A stretch of 64,000 bases of DNA from Nocardia miyunensis NBRC 108239 (GCF_001613065.1 NZ_BDBQ01000034.1:124001-188000); one strand, 5' to 3'. Counted from the stretch's first letter, positions 55,876-64,000 are shown. Notes: generated by a model not told the origin, from the sequence alone. Numbers and translations are program-made.

Positions 55876-56171
55876 CGCACAGCCCCGATCGTGTGCCACC
55901 GGCCGAAGGACAACCGAGGAAGCACTGTTTCCACGTCGGCGACATCCATCACCCTGTTGAGTTCCAGCGGCCCGAGATGTTGTGGGCCGGGCAGGATCAC
56001 GACATCGGCCCCAGCATCGCGGGCCTGGTCGGCTACCGGTAACAACGAGTACTCGTCCGGCCACACAACGCGGTAACCGAGATGTCGCGCGAAGCGGGAC
56101 ACCTGTGCCCGGTCCCAGTCGTGAGCGACGCTCACGTCGTAGTCGATCCATCCGAACGCGGTCGGCCGCAT
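55872..56171 (-). CDS. Conserved hypothetical protein, 99 aa
   Basis: The protein reads FGWIDYDVSVAHDWDRAQVSRFARHLGYRVVWPDEYSLL, then DQARDAGADVVILPGPQHLGPLELNRVMDVADVETVLPRLSFGRW. The pattern of a first strand, a helix with paired Arg and a later ILPGP strand suggests a small Rossmann-like or resolvase-like domain found in actinobacterial accessory regions; I cannot name it. ATG 56171 has GGGGA upstream. It is coupled to the 53-aa gene downstream and divergent from the DUF6879-side genes. Confidence 0.65.
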   Translation of the reverse strand: MRPTAFGWIDYDVSVAHDWDRAQVSRFARHLGYRVVWPDEYSLLPVADQARDAGADVVILPGPQHLGPLELNRVMDVADVETVLPRLSFGRWHTIGAVR

Positions 56172-56471
56172 GGTGTCCCCTGTCATCTCCTTGGCTGGTG
56201 TGCAGGCTCCGGCTCCGGGCACGGCGCCTGCCCGGCGGTGTACGCGGCCGACACGGGCGAGCTGGTCATCCAAGGCGATATCACCGATCGCACCGGGACC
56301 GTACTGGTACCTCATGCTCTACTCGACTGGCTCGAACCGGGCATGAAGTTGCCCGTGGAAGCCACCGGCGCCCCCGGCTCGTTCCTCGTCAGCGGCGGGC
56401 AGGTCACCGCGCCGGAAGTCCTGGCACAGCTCACCCTCGACAACCATGAAACGGCCGTGGTGGTGCGCTGA
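56082..56471 (+). CDS. Hypothetical protein upstream of the DUF6879 gene, start uncertain
   Basis: The reliable part is the last 80 residues: ACPAVYAADTGELVIQGDITD, VPHALLDWLEPGMKLPVEAT and APEVLAQLTLDN. Small proteins of this kind often precede DUF6879 genes in actinobacteria. No in-frame start with a ribosome site exists close to the conserved CPAV; the open frame runs back to ATG 56082 and overlaps the divergent gene by 90 bp. A frameshift or unusual start near 56170-56240 is possible. It overlaps the DUF6879 start (TGATG). Confidence 0.5.
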   Translation: MSREAGHLCPVPVVSDAHVVVDPSERGRPHGVPCHLLGWCAGSGSGHGACPAVYAADTGELVIQGDITDRTGTVLVPHALLDWLEPGMKLPVEATGAPGSFLVSGGQVTAPEVLAQLTLDNHETAVVVR

Positions 56472-57022
56472 TGCTCCATGTCACCGGTGACGGGGTATTC
56501 GAGCCGCTATTCCGGGCAGCCAAGCGTCGCGCGTTCCACGTCGAGGTCAAAGACTCGTACGCCGTGGCCGATGAAGTCGAAGCGCTGCGCCGATGGGCGG
56601 CCGGTGAGCCCTATCAGATGGAAGAGCAACCGGCATCGTGGAAAGCCTGGGATGACCTGATGGTCGAAACAGCCAGGCGCGGCATCGCGCTCGACCGGCT
56701 GCGGGTGGTGACCGTCCCGCACTCGAACTACACGCGTTGGCTGCTCAGCGAGACACACACCCGTACCGAAGCCGGGGAGCTGGTGCGGTGGCTGCCGCGC
56801 CACCTCGCCGACCCGGCCGACGTGCCGGGTGATGACTACTGGTTGTCCGATGACGACACGGTGGCCTTCACGACCTTCGCCGAGAACGGGGAGTTCATGG
56901 GGTTATCGATCACCACCGATCCGGGAATCGTCGCCCGCTGTGTGAGAGCACGGGATACGTTGTGGCCGAAGGGTATCGACCACCTCCGATATGCCGAAAG
57001 CGAGTACGCGCACGCACTGTGA
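56471..57022 (+). CDS. DUF6879 family protein
   Basis: A 183-residue protein. FRAAKRRAFHVEVKDSYAVADEVEALRRWAAGEP opens it, followed by VVTVPHSNYTRWLLSETHTRTEAGELVRWLPR and TFAENGEFMGLSITTDPGIV. This is the DUF6879 layout, often found next to XRE-DUF5753 and DUF397 genes in Streptomyces and Nocardia, where these modules are numerous. The role is unknown. It is coupled to the upstream gene and followed 9 nt later by a broken XRE-DUF5753 gene. Confidence 0.82.
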   Translation: MLHVTGDGVFEPLFRAAKRRAFHVEVKDSYAVADEVEALRRWAAGEPYQMEEQPASWKAWDDLMVETARRGIALDRLRVVTVPHSNYTRWLLSETHTRTEAGELVRWLPRHLADPADVPGDDYWLSDDDTVAFTTFAENGEFMGLSITTDPGIVARCVRARDTLWPKGIDHLRYAESEYAHAL

Positions 57023-57031
57023 AAACTGTCG

Positions 57032-57653
57032 ATGACGCACGGGCCGTACCTGGAATGGCAAACGCACCGTCGCGGCCGGGCACGCACACCGACAACGCCA
57101 ATCCATCGAACTCGAAGGCCATACCCGGCTGATCCGCTGGTTCGAGCCCGACACCGTGCCCGGCCTGTTGCAAACCGAGGACTACGCCCGCGCGATCCTG
57201 CGCGCCTGCATCGCCATCACCGGGGGCCGCGACGACCTAGACGACGCAGTTGCCCTGCGCATGGCCCGCAAGCGCGTCCTCCAGCGCGGTGGGCATCGCT
57301 TCCACATCCTGATCGGCGAGGCGGCGCTGCGCCGTACTGCCGGTGACAGTGCCGTCATGGCGGCGCAACTCGAATCACTGCTCAACGATGTGAGGCAACC
57401 CAACCTCCGACTCGGCGTGATCCCGCTGGACGCCGAATATCGAGCACCCGCAACAAATTTCGTGATGTACGACCGCGCCCAGGTAATAACCGAGACCGTC
57501 AGCGCTGAGCTGACCATCACCCGACCATCCGAGATCGCCCTGCACGAAAAGACATTCACCCTGCTCGCAGGGCAAGCCGCCTACAACGATGCCGCCCGAG
57601 CGCTCATCAAGAACGCGCTCAATCTGCGCACTGGAGCTGAATCCGCCACCTAA
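57032..57653 (+). pseudogene. XRE/DUF5753 regulator lacking its HTH and frameshifted
   Basis: Residues after GPYLEWQT continue in a different frame as VAAGHAHRQRQSIELEGHTRLIRWFEPDTVPGLLQTEDYARAIL, the usual DUF5753 path. One extra A in the run near 57062 explains the shift. The remainder (RKRVLQRGGHRFHILIGEAALRR and EIALHEKTFTLLAGQAAY) is well preserved. The whole N-terminal helix-turn-helix domain, normally about 60-100 residues earlier, is missing: the remnant begins 10 nt after the DUF6879 stop. GTG/ATG restarts near 57156 could express the ligand domain alone. Confidence 0.75.
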
Positions 57654-57961
57654 ATACCGATTTCGCCCTCACTGGACATCGACAGGTTACTCAATCGCGG
57701 CTCGGGCATTGGAGTGGGCAGGCAATCCTCATCGTCCGGGTGGCGATAAACGTACTCACTGGCTGAATGCACACTGTTCTCGTTGATGAACCGCGAACGT
57801 TCTCGCGTCCTGTGAAATCAACCTCCAACCGCGTCATCTGCGCTGCCAGGTACCCCCACGTCCGCCGATGGTCCGGCCCCCGAAGCGCCTGTACCGCCCG
57901 CGAACCCACGCAGATAGAACTTTGGCACCGTGTGGTGCAGTTTCCTCACATCACCCACAGT
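57654..57961. other. Intergenic interval
   Basis: These 308 bp between the broken regulator and the converging flavodoxin gene show no gene. A DUF397 gene, frequent after DUF5753 genes, was looked for and not found. GCGAACGTTCTCGCG (about 57787-57801) is a short palindrome reminiscent of, but not matching, family A. Confidence 0.4.
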
Positions 57962-58417
57962 TCACTCCACCATCAACTGAGCGGCAATCGTCGCGCCCAG
58001 TTCCCAGCACGATTCCAGGTCGCTCTTGGCCGGTTTGCCCGACACCGCCACGTACTCGGCGGCCTTCACCCAGCCCAGCCCGGTCGTGATCGAGGTGACG
58101 CCACGCTCGGCTCCCTCGGTTCCCTCGTTGCCGTGGAGGTAGAGGCCGAAGGGCCGACCGCGCGTCGAATCGAGGCAGGGGTAGTAGATGACGTCGAAGG
58201 CGTGTTTGAGAGCGCCGCTCATGTAGCCGAGGTTCGCCGGGGAGCCGAGCAGGTAGCCGTCCGCCTCGAGCACGTCGGTCGGCGACACCGCCAGCGCGGC
58301 CCGGCGCACGACTTCCACTCCCTCGATCTCCGGGTCGGTCGCGCCGGACACCACCGCCTCGAACATCGCTTGCATGAACGGTGACGGGGTGTGATGGATG
58401 ATCAGCAGCGTCGGCAC
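57962..58417 (-). CDS. Flavodoxin-like NAD(P)H-dependent oxidoreductase
   Basis: A 151-residue flavodoxin-fold protein. LLIIHHTPSPFMQAMFEAV is the FMN phosphate loop (T/S-rich turn), ADGYLLGSPANLGYMSGALKHAFD the second FMN contact and GLYLHGNEGTEGAE the third. It probably carries FMN and reduces a quinone or acts as an electron carrier. ATG 58417 fits the start of the fold. It lies in the same direction as the enoyl-CoA hydratase gene upstream (52 nt), so the two may be cotranscribed. Confidence 0.8.
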   Translation of the reverse strand: MPTLLIIHHTPSPFMQAMFEAVVSGATDPEIEGVEVVRRAALAVSPTDVLEADGYLLGSPANLGYMSGALKHAFDVIYYPCLDSTRGRPFGLYLHGNEGTEGAERGVTSITTGLGWVKAAEYVAVSGKPAKSDLESCWELGATIAAQLMVE

Positions 58418-58469
58418 GGATTCAGGCTAGTTCGCGGACCGCGGGACTCGCACCAAGCGACGCAGCGCG

Positions 58470-59189
58470 CTATTTCTTTCCTTTGTTCAGCACGCGATCC
58501 GCCGCCGCCCAGTGCTCGTCCGAAATCCACAGGTGCGCAAAGGCATTCACGGCTTCGTCGGGGGTGACGCCGGACAGGACGTGCTTGATTCGGCCTGCCG
58601 GGACGTTGGCCAGGGAGCGGGCCAGGGTGCGCCAGCCCTGTTCGAACGACTCGCGCGGGAGTACGCGATCGATCAAGCCGATCCGTTCGGCCTCGGCGGC
58701 GGCGAGCACCGTGCCCGAACCGGCGAACAGCAGCGCGCGGCTGCGGCCGACCAGACCGGCCAGTCGCTCCGCGCCACCCCAGGCGGGCATGATGCCCAGG
58801 GCGACCTGGTTGAAGCCGATCCGGATGTCGTCGGCGGCGATCCGGATGTCCGCGGCGACCGCGACCTCCGCGCCACCGCCGAGGGCGTGCCCGTTCAGGG
58901 CGGCGATCACCGGGGCCGGGAATTGCGCGAGGCGGTCGCAGATGCCGCGCATCCGCCAGGCCATCTCGGCCGCGCCGTCGAGGGTGCGGATCGCGGCGAG
59001 TTGCTTGAGATCGCCGCCGGAGACGAACGCATTGTCGCCCGCGCCTCGGATCACCAGTGCGCGAGCGCCTTTGGCGGCGTCCAGCGCCTCGTCGAGCTGA
59101 TCCATCGTCTCGGGCGCGATGGCGTTGCGCGCCTGGGGACGGTCGATGGTGACCACTGCCAGCCCGTCATCCAACTCGAGGTCGACCAC
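58470..59189 (-). CDS. Enoyl-CoA hydratase/isomerase family protein
   Basis: A 239-residue crotonase. TIDRPQARNAIAP, VSGGDLKQL, ALNGHALGGGAEVAVAADIRIA (oxyanion-hole region) and LGIMPAWGGAERLAGLVG with its catalytic-type acidic position match beta-oxidation hydratases. GTG 59189 was chosen because GGAG lies 8 nt before it; a TTG at 59207 has no ribosome site. Divergent from the fadD gene with a family A site between. The two would process a CoA ester together. Confidence 0.85.
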   Translation of the reverse strand: MVDLELDDGLAVVTIDRPQARNAIAPETMDQLDEALDAAKGARALVIRGAGDNAFVSGGDLKQLAAIRTLDGAAEMAWRMRGICDRLAQFPAPVIAALNGHALGGGAEVAVAADIRIAADDIRIGFNQVALGIMPAWGGAERLAGLVGRSRALLFAGSGTVLAAAEAERIGLIDRVLPRESFEQGWRTLARSLANVPAGRIKHVLSGVTPDEAVNAFAHLWISDEHWAAADRVLNKGKK

Positions 59190-59227
59190 AACCGGTTCTC
59201 CGATCAAGATATTGGAATTCTTGTATT

Positions 59228-59246
59228 AGGAGAATAGTATATCCGC
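59228..59246. promoter_or_regulatory. Family A site between enoyl-CoA hydratase and fadD genes
   Basis: TAGGAGAAT-agt-ATATCCG (within 59227-59245) is almost identical to the 17578 site. It lies 40-60 nt from the hydratase start and about 95 nt from the fadD start. Confidence 0.55.
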
Positions 59247-59340
59247 CACGGACAGCCCCCGTTTCGATGTTCCCCGCAACCACCCGGCAGCCCGCGGGTG
59301 TGGCCGTCACACGCCCGCGCTTCCGGACTTGGAGTCCACC

Positions 59341-60873
59341 ATGCGCACCATCCCCACCGAACTGGTCACCCGCTACGAGAACGAGGGGTGGTGGACCCGC
59401 GACACCCTGGGCGAGCTGCTGGCGCGCGGCCTGGCCTCGGCGCCCGACGCCACGTTGCGCGTGCACTCCGCGGTCCGGCCGTACACCGGCACCTTCGGCG
59501 AGGTCGAACTGGTCGCCCGTCGTCTGGCCCAGGGGTTGCGCGAGCGCGGCGTCGGCCCCGGCGACGCGGTCGCCTTCCAGCTGCCCAACTGGATGGAGGC
59601 CGCCGCGACCTTCTGGGCCACAACGTTTCTCGGGGCGATGGTGGTCCCGATCGTGCACATCTACGGCCCCCGCGAGGTGCGGTACATCCTGGATGCGGTG
59701 CGCCCCAAGGCATTCGTGACCACCGATCGCTTCGGCTCGATCACCTACGACCCGGCGGTGTACGAGCAGGTGCCGATCACCGGAGTCGTCGGGAGCACAT
59801 TCGAGGACCTGCTCGCGGACGAACCGTTCGAGGGGGTGACCGCGGTGGATCCGAGCGGTCCCGCGCTGATCGCGTTCACCTCCGGCACCACCCGTGCGCC
59901 CAAGGGCGTGGTGCACAGCCATCAGACCCTCGGCTGCGAGACTCGTCAGCTCGCCGATCACTACCCCGAGGATCTGGGCCCGCAGATCACCGCAGCGCCG
60001 GTCGGGCACTTCATCGGCATGCTCAACGCGTTCCTCATCCCGATCCGCGACGGCATCTCGGTCGATCTGGTGGACACCTGGAACCCGGAGCTGATCCTGA
60101 ACCTGATGACCACCTACGAGGTCACCATAGGCGGCGGGGTGCCGTACTACCTGACCAGCCTCATCGAACATCCCAGCTTCGGCCCGGAGCATCTGGCGCG
60201 GATGAAGTACGCCGGGATGGGCGGCGCGTCGGTACCGGCCTCGGTAACCGAACGCCTGACGAATCTGGGCCTGACGGTCTACCGCTCCTACGGCAGTACC
60301 GAGCATCCCTCGATCACCGCCTCGGACGCCGCCGACCCTCGGCACAAGCGCCTCTACACCGACGGCGACCCGCAGCCCGGTGTCGAGATCAGGCTCACCG
60401 AGGACGGCGAAATCCTCAGTCGCGGACCGGATCTGTGCCTGGGCTACACCGACGACGCCCTGACCGCGAAGGCATTCGACGCGCAGGGCTGGTACCACAC
60501 CGGCGATATCGGCGTCCTGGACGCGGACGGCAATCTGACCATCACCGACCGCACCACCGACCTGATCATCCGCGGCGGGGAGAACATCAGCGCCCTCGAG
60601 GTCGAGGAGGTGCTGCTGAGCATGCCCAATATCGCCGAGGCGGTGGCCGTGGCCGCCCCCGACGCCCGGTTGGGCGAGCACGTGGCGGCGGTGCTGCGCC
60701 TGGCCGCGGACTCCGCCGCGCCCACCCTCGAGGATCTGCGCGCGCATTTCGCCGAGGTGGGGCTGGCCAAGCAGAAGTGGCCGGAGGAGATCCACGTGGT
60801 CGAGGACTTCCCGCGCACGCCGAGCGGCAAGATTCAGAAATATCGGGTGCGGCAGAGCATGATTCGTGACTGA
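59341..60873 (+). CDS. Acyl-CoA synthetase, paralogue of the ligase at 6747
   Basis: A 510-residue adenylate-forming ligase. Motifs: FTSGTTRAPKG, YGSTEHPS, GWYHTGDIG, PRTPSGKIQK. It aligns end to end with the first fadD (same MRTIP start, same PNWMEAAATFWA and GHFIGML segments), so the two arose by duplication. ATG 59341 has GGAG 6 nt upstream; the TTG at 59329 does not. A family A site lies upstream, as in front of its paralogue. The two may take different acids or be used at different times. Confidence 0.88.
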   Translation: MRTIPTELVTRYENEGWWTRDTLGELLARGLASAPDATLRVHSAVRPYTGTFGEVELVARRLAQGLRERGVGPGDAVAFQLPNWMEAAATFWATTFLGAMVVPIVHIYGPREVRYILDAVRPKAFVTTDRFGSITYDPAVYEQVPITGVVGSTFEDLLADEPFEGVTAVDPSGPALIAFTSGTTRAPKGVVHSHQTLGCETRQLADHYPEDLGPQITAAPVGHFIGMLNAFLIPIRDGISVDLVDTWNPELILNLMTTYEVTIGGGVPYYLTSLIEHPSFGPEHLARMKYAGMGGASVPASVTERLTNLGLTVYRSYGSTEHPSITASDAADPRHKRLYTDGDPQPGVEIRLTEDGEILSRGPDLCLGYTDDALTAKAFDAQGWYHTGDIGVLDADGNLTITDRTTDLIIRGGENISALEVEEVLLSMPNIAEAVAVAAPDARLGEHVAAVLRLAADSAAPTLEDLRAHFAEVGLAKQKWPEEIHVVEDFPRTPSGKIQKYRVRQSMIRD

Positions 60874-60929
60874 GCGGCGAGACGGGGTAGCTTTCTCCAT
60901 GGCGGATCTCCGACCACCCCGGGCACAGT

Positions 60930-60957
60930 ATTACCTCAGTAACCGTGTTACAGTAAT
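60930..60957. promoter_or_regulatory. Family B operator in front of tetR
   Basis: Half-sites ATTAC, ctca, GTAAC, cgt, GTTAC, a, GTAAT. The core GTAAC-cgt-GTTAC (60939-60951) is a perfect inverted repeat. It ends 3 nt before the tetR start codon and has the same half-site spacing as the mce promoter site. Confidence 0.65.
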
Positions 60958-60960
60958 CCG

Positions 60961-61680
60961 GTGAGCAGGGCCCCTGGACGCGACGCGTCGGAGCAGATTA
61001 TCGACGTGGTGCTCACGTTGCTGCAAACCGAAGGTTACGACGCGGTGCAGTTGCGGGAGGTGGCGCGCCGTGCCCGCGTCTCACTGGCGACGGTCTACAA
61101 ACTGTTCCACACTCGCGACGAGTTGATCGTCACCGCGATCGAACGGTGGATGGCCGACAACGCCTACCCCGACCTCGCACCCCCCGCGCCGGAGGAGACG
61201 CTCTACGACGGGCTGACTCGCGTGCTGCACAGCGTCTTTCAGCCGTGGGAACGCAGCCCGAAGATGCTCGAGGCGTTCCACCGGGCACGCTCGGGCCCCG
61301 GCGGAACCAGGCTGGACGCCCAGGGCCTGGACGCGGTGCTGCCGGTCGCGGGCCAGATCTTCGGCGGCGCGGACCCGGAGTACATCGAGGACGTCGGCCT
61401 GGTCCTGGCCAATATGGCCTATGCCCTGATCGGCCGGGTGGCGGACAAGACGTTGCAGATCACCGAGATCCTGCCCATCCTGGACCGGGTGATGCGCCGC
61501 CTCACCGCGAACAACGAACCCGCCGCCCGCAGCGCCCGCGACCGCCCCTCGGTACAGGACCCCGCTCAGCCGTTCCGGCTGGACCCGACCGTCATCGCCG
61601 CCTTCAACCGCGGCATGGAAGTGGCCTCGGGTTCCTCCAGCGAGGAACACGACATCACGCGTCACTCGGACGCGGGCTGA
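60961..61680 (+). CDS. TetR family regulator (KstR-like overall size)
   Basis: A 239-residue TetR protein. The HTH is QLREVARRARVSLATVYKLF (about 26-45), and the ligand domain is all helical with LGLVLANMAYALIGR. Autoregulation is suggested by the family B site directly at its start, and the matching site at the mce promoter suggests it also controls lipid import. KstR of mycobacteria, which also regulates mce4, shares the general plan, but its operator is different. It follows fadD by 87 nt. GTG 60961 is the only sensible start. Confidence 0.87.
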   Translation: MSRAPGRDASEQIIDVVLTLLQTEGYDAVQLREVARRARVSLATVYKLFHTRDELIVTAIERWMADNAYPDLAPPAPEETLYDGLTRVLHSVFQPWERSPKMLEAFHRARSGPGGTRLDAQGLDAVLPVAGQIFGGADPEYIEDVGLVLANMAYALIGRVADKTLQITEILPILDRVMRRLTANNEPAARSARDRPSVQDPAQPFRLDPTVIAAFNRGMEVASGSSSEEHDITRHSDAG

Positions 61681-61931
61681 GCGCACAGACCGCACGAGCG
61701 CCGCATCCCGACCCGGCTGGGAATCAACGCTCGCACCACACCTCCGATGAGCAAGCAAGCCGCACGCGGGAATCGAAGCGCGGCAGGGGCGAGCGCACCC
61801 ATGGTGCGGAGTCAGGCGCGAATGAGTGAGAACCGTTGGCGTCTCGCTGATTTGATGTTTCCGACCGCACTCGCCCGCTGAACCGGATGCGGTGCAATCG
61901 ATCTCGCGCCGCATACCGGAAGCGCGACGGC

Positions 61932-62170
61932 TCAGCGCACGACGATGCGCTGTAGGTCCTCGCCTATGACGACGTCGCCCGCGTAACCCTTTTCGCCCAG
62001 TCGCTCCAGCGCGCCGCATCGATCCGCTGCGAGGCGATGTCGGACGTCGGACATCGTGCCGCCCTGAATGTTGATCGCCTCGTGCACAAGCACATCGGTG
62101 TCCTCGGCGAGGGTGGGAACGTTGTCGGTGTACGTGGTGTCGCCGGAGAAGACGTTGCAGTGCAGGCCAT
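61932..62170 (-). pseudogene. Metallo-beta-lactamase-fold hydrolase remnant
   Basis: One leftward frame reads GLHCNVFSGDTTYTDNVPTLAED, then TDVLVHEAINIQGG, and later EKGYAGDVVIGEDLQRIVV before TGA. These are the metal-binding and C-terminal segments of an RNase Z-like beta-lactamase fold. The N-terminal HxHxDH half is missing (a stop precedes GLHC), and about 45 residues between the two segments are also absent. It is a decayed gene with no start. Confidence 0.55.
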
Positions 62171-62314
62171 TTCATGCACGCGACCACGCACCCGCGCCGA
62201 CACACCTATGAACGACGTCCCTGTCATCACCAGTTCGGGCCGGAGCCTCATATTTCCAGCGTGTTTTCATGGTCGGCCACAACACCCGCGGCCACGATCG
62301 CCGATACTTGTTCG

Positions 62315-62869
62315 ATGAGGTCGCGCAGGAAGATCCTGGATGCCACGCTCGGGTTGATCGCGAGCGAGGGGTTCGGGAGTGTGAACATCGCCGCCGCGGC
62401 ACATGCGGCGGGGGTGACCCGGCAGACCGTGTACTCCAACTTCGGTACCCGTGAGGATCTGGTCTCTCAGGCGGTCGCGGATCTGCTGCTGCGCACCCTA
62501 ACCGATATCCGGACGCGACTCGACGCGATCGACAACGCCGCCGAATACGTCGTCGAGTTGTTCGTGGCCGGGCGGGCGATCATCCGCGACGATCCGATTC
62601 TGGCGGGGCTGGTGCGCGCCGAACCGGGCAACCCGATCTTCGACACGGACATGATCGCTCGCGCGAAACCCATTGCCCAAGAATTGCTTCGGCCGCTGAC
62701 AAAGCTGGATCCGGCGCTGGAACCGGAGCTCGACAGCTTCGCTCAACTGGCGATCCGGGTGGGGTTGGGGGTGGTCCTGTTCGATGATCCGGATATCGAG
62801 TCCGATGAGGATCTGCGGCGGTTCATCGTCCGGTGGGTGGTTCCTGCGCTGTCGCTCACGCACCGATGA
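62315..62869 (+). CDS. TetR family transcriptional regulator
   Basis: A 184-residue TetR protein. The HTH is VNIAAAAHAAGVTRQTVYSNFGTREDLV (about 23-50) and the rest is a helical ligand domain with IRVGLGVVLFDDPD. ATG 62315 begins the conserved MRSRRKILDATLGLIASEG; there is no obvious ribosome site, so a leaderless transcript is possible. It precedes the choD-like gene and may regulate it. Confidence 0.82.
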   Translation: MRSRRKILDATLGLIASEGFGSVNIAAAAHAAGVTRQTVYSNFGTREDLVSQAVADLLLRTLTDIRTRLDAIDNAAEYVVELFVAGRAIIRDDPILAGLVRAEPGNPIFDTDMIARAKPIAQELLRPLTKLDPALEPELDSFAQLAIRVGLGVVLFDDPDIESDEDLRRFIVRWVVPALSLTHR

Positions 62870-62891
62870 CCTCCGCTCGCACAGGTAATTC

Positions 62892-62921
62892 TTGACACTT
62901 TCACAAGTTACTGTCTAGTTT
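62892..62921 (+). promoter_or_regulatory. Promoter of the cholesterol-oxidase-like gene
   Basis: TTGACA (62892-62897) and TAGTTT (62916-62921) are separated by 18 nt, a good housekeeping-type pair. The spacer contains GTTACTGT, identical to the right part of the family B site at the mce promoter, so the TetR at 60961 might act here too (weak, half-site only). Confidence 0.55.
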
Positions 62922-63026
62922 AGCGGGGCCCGGACACACCGATTCGGGCATCCTCCGCGGCGCTGCGGACGGCCATCGGCCTCGTGCACCGTGCGGAGTG
63001 TTCCGTCGGTGTTCTGGAGGTCACTC

Positions 63027-64000
63027 ATGCCCGCACTTTCGCGCCGCTCCTTCCTGGGCGCGACCGCCGCCGCCGGAGTCGCGTTGGCGAGCACGGGAAT
63101 TGCCCGCGCCGATACGGGTCCGGCCGCACGCGTTCCGGTCACCCGCGAGGAACACCGCGTCATCGTGATCGGCTCGGGCTTCGGCGGCGGTGTGGCCTCG
63201 TTGCGGCTGGCGCAGGCGGGGGTTCCGGTCCTGGTGCTCGAGCGCGGCCGGCGCTGGCAGACCGGCCCGAACGCCACCACGTTCCCGCTGGCCACCAAGC
63301 CTGACAAGCGCATGCTCTGGTACCGCTCGAACCCGAACCTGTTCGGCACGCGGTTGATATTCGAGCCCTACACCGGCCTGCTCGAGGCGGTGGCCGGGGA
63401 CAATATGACCGCCCTGTGCGCGGCGGGTGTCGGCGGCGGATCGCTTGTCTACCAAGGGATGTCGCTGCAACCCACCGAGGCCGTGTTCAACTCCCTGTAC
63501 CCGGCGGCCCTGGACTGGAAGACGATGAGCCGGGTGCACTACCCCCGCGTGGCGCGCATGCTGCGGCTGGAGACCGCACCCGACGCGCTCGTCGACAGCG
63601 CGAACTACAAGGCCGCCCGGGTCTTCGCCGAGCACGCCCGCAAGGCCGGACTGCCGGTGTCGAAGATCCCGATGCCGATCGACTGGAACTACGCGCTGGA
63701 CGAGTTGCACGGCAAGATGACACCCTCCTACACCAACGGCGCGGGCGCGCTCGGGGTCAACAACGGCGGCAAGCATTCGGTCGACGTCACCTATATCGCC
63801 GCGGCCGAGGCCACCGGCCGGGTCCAGGTCCGCACGCTGCACGAGGTCACCGACATCCTGCGGGCGAAGGACGGCCGCTGGACGGTCTCGGTGAACCGGA
63901 TCGACACCTCCGGCAAGGTCCTGGAGAACCTCATCCTCACCACCCCCGCGCTGATCATGGCCGCGGGCAGCCTCAACACCACCAAACTGCTGGTGCGCGC
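63027..64000 (+). CDS. choD: Cholesterol oxidase-like GMC flavoprotein with Tat signal, 3-prime end cut by window
   Basis: An exported GMC-type flavoprotein; 324 codons are in the window and the frame runs off the edge. SRRSFLGATAA (residues 5-15) is a Tat twin-arginine signal with likely cleavage after ARA (about 28). The FAD loop is VIGSGFGGGVASLRLAQAG (48-66), and AGVGGGSLVYQGM (near 132) and the KHSVDVTYIAAA segment match bacterial cholesterol oxidases (class I, non-covalent FAD). It would oxidise a sterol 3-hydroxyl with O2; a related alcohol is possible. GGAGG lies 6 nt before ATG 63027. Confidence 0.85.
   Translation, partial: MPALSRRSFLGATAAAGVALASTGIARADTGPAARVPVTREEHRVIVIGSGFGGGVASLRLAQAGVPVLVLERGRRWQTGPNATTFPLATKPDKRMLWYRSNPNLFGTRLIFEPYTGLLEAVAGDNMTALCAAGVGGGSLVYQGMSLQPTEAVFNSLYPAALDWKTMSRVHYPRVARMLRLETAPDALVDSANYKAARVFAEHARKAGLPVSKIPMPIDWNYALDELHGKMTPSYTNGAGALGVNNGGKHSVDVTYIAAAEATGRVQVRTLHEVTDILRAKDGRWTVSVNRIDTSGKVLENLILTTPALIMAAGSLNTTKLLVR

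Noticed and set aside
57787..57801. GCGAACGTTCTCGCG palindrome as a family A operator
   Set aside because: It lacks the 3-nt spacer and GAGAAT arm and is not at a gene start; likely chance in high-GC DNA.

Overview
The window is high-GC actinobacterial DNA with GTG and TTG starts, ATGA and GTGA stop-start overlaps and strong GGAGG ribosome sites. A complete yrbE-mce operon, mycofactocin-type and F420-type enzymes, ClgR-PspA and a DUF3046 gene place it in the Mycobacteriales. The overall style (DUF6879/DUF5753 genes, large catabolic content) suggests Nocardia or Rhodococcus rather than Mycobacterium; this is inference from gene content. No rRNA, tRNA or CRISPR array was seen.

Layout. (1) 1-1.2 kb: a TnpB-only insertion element cut by the left edge. 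(2) 1.3-20.9 kb: a catabolic region. A leftward operon carries fadD, a KstD-like flavoprotein and mhpC/mhpA/mhpB-type ring hydroxylation and meta-cleavage genes. A rightward operon carries a mycofactocin-type SDR, a P450, two amidohydrolases, a Rieske protein, an alpha/beta hydrolase, a NuoF-like flavoprotein and a ferredoxin. Around 17-20 kb lie small unknown genes, a MarR regulator and a third amidohydrolase. (3) 21-30.6 kb: a leftward yrbEA-yrbEB-mceABCDEF operon with an Mce-associated protein. (4) 31.5-51.8 kb: conserved chromosome. From memory of the H37Rv gene order it matches Rv2738c-Rv2753c (DUF3046, glycosyltransferase, Rv2743c-like, pspA, clgR, pgsA, argA, ftsK, RNase J, dapA), with small accessory genes between. 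(5) 51.9-57.7 kb: a HicB-like protein, a LuxR-type two-component cluster and an accessory patch with broken genes. (6) 58-64 kb: a second catabolic segment with a flavodoxin, enoyl-CoA hydratase, fadD paralogue, two TetR regulators and the start of a cholesterol-oxidase-like gene.

How it fits together. Two families of inverted repeats tie the catabolic parts together. Family A (GAGAAT, 3 nt, ATTCTC) lies in front of the leftward and rightward catabolic operons, around the marR gene, before the third amidohydrolase, at the mce promoter and between the enoyl-CoA hydratase and second fadD genes. The MarR protein is the best local candidate for its binder. Family B (GTAAC, 3 nt, GTTAC, with flanking half-sites in the same spacing) occurs at the mce promoter and directly before the tetR gene at 60961. 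The simplest reading is one substrate-responsive regulon joining Mce import, CoA activation, oxidation and ring cleavage of an unidentified hydrophobic or aromatic compound. The mhp-like pathway is incomplete here: there are no mhpD/E/F equivalents.
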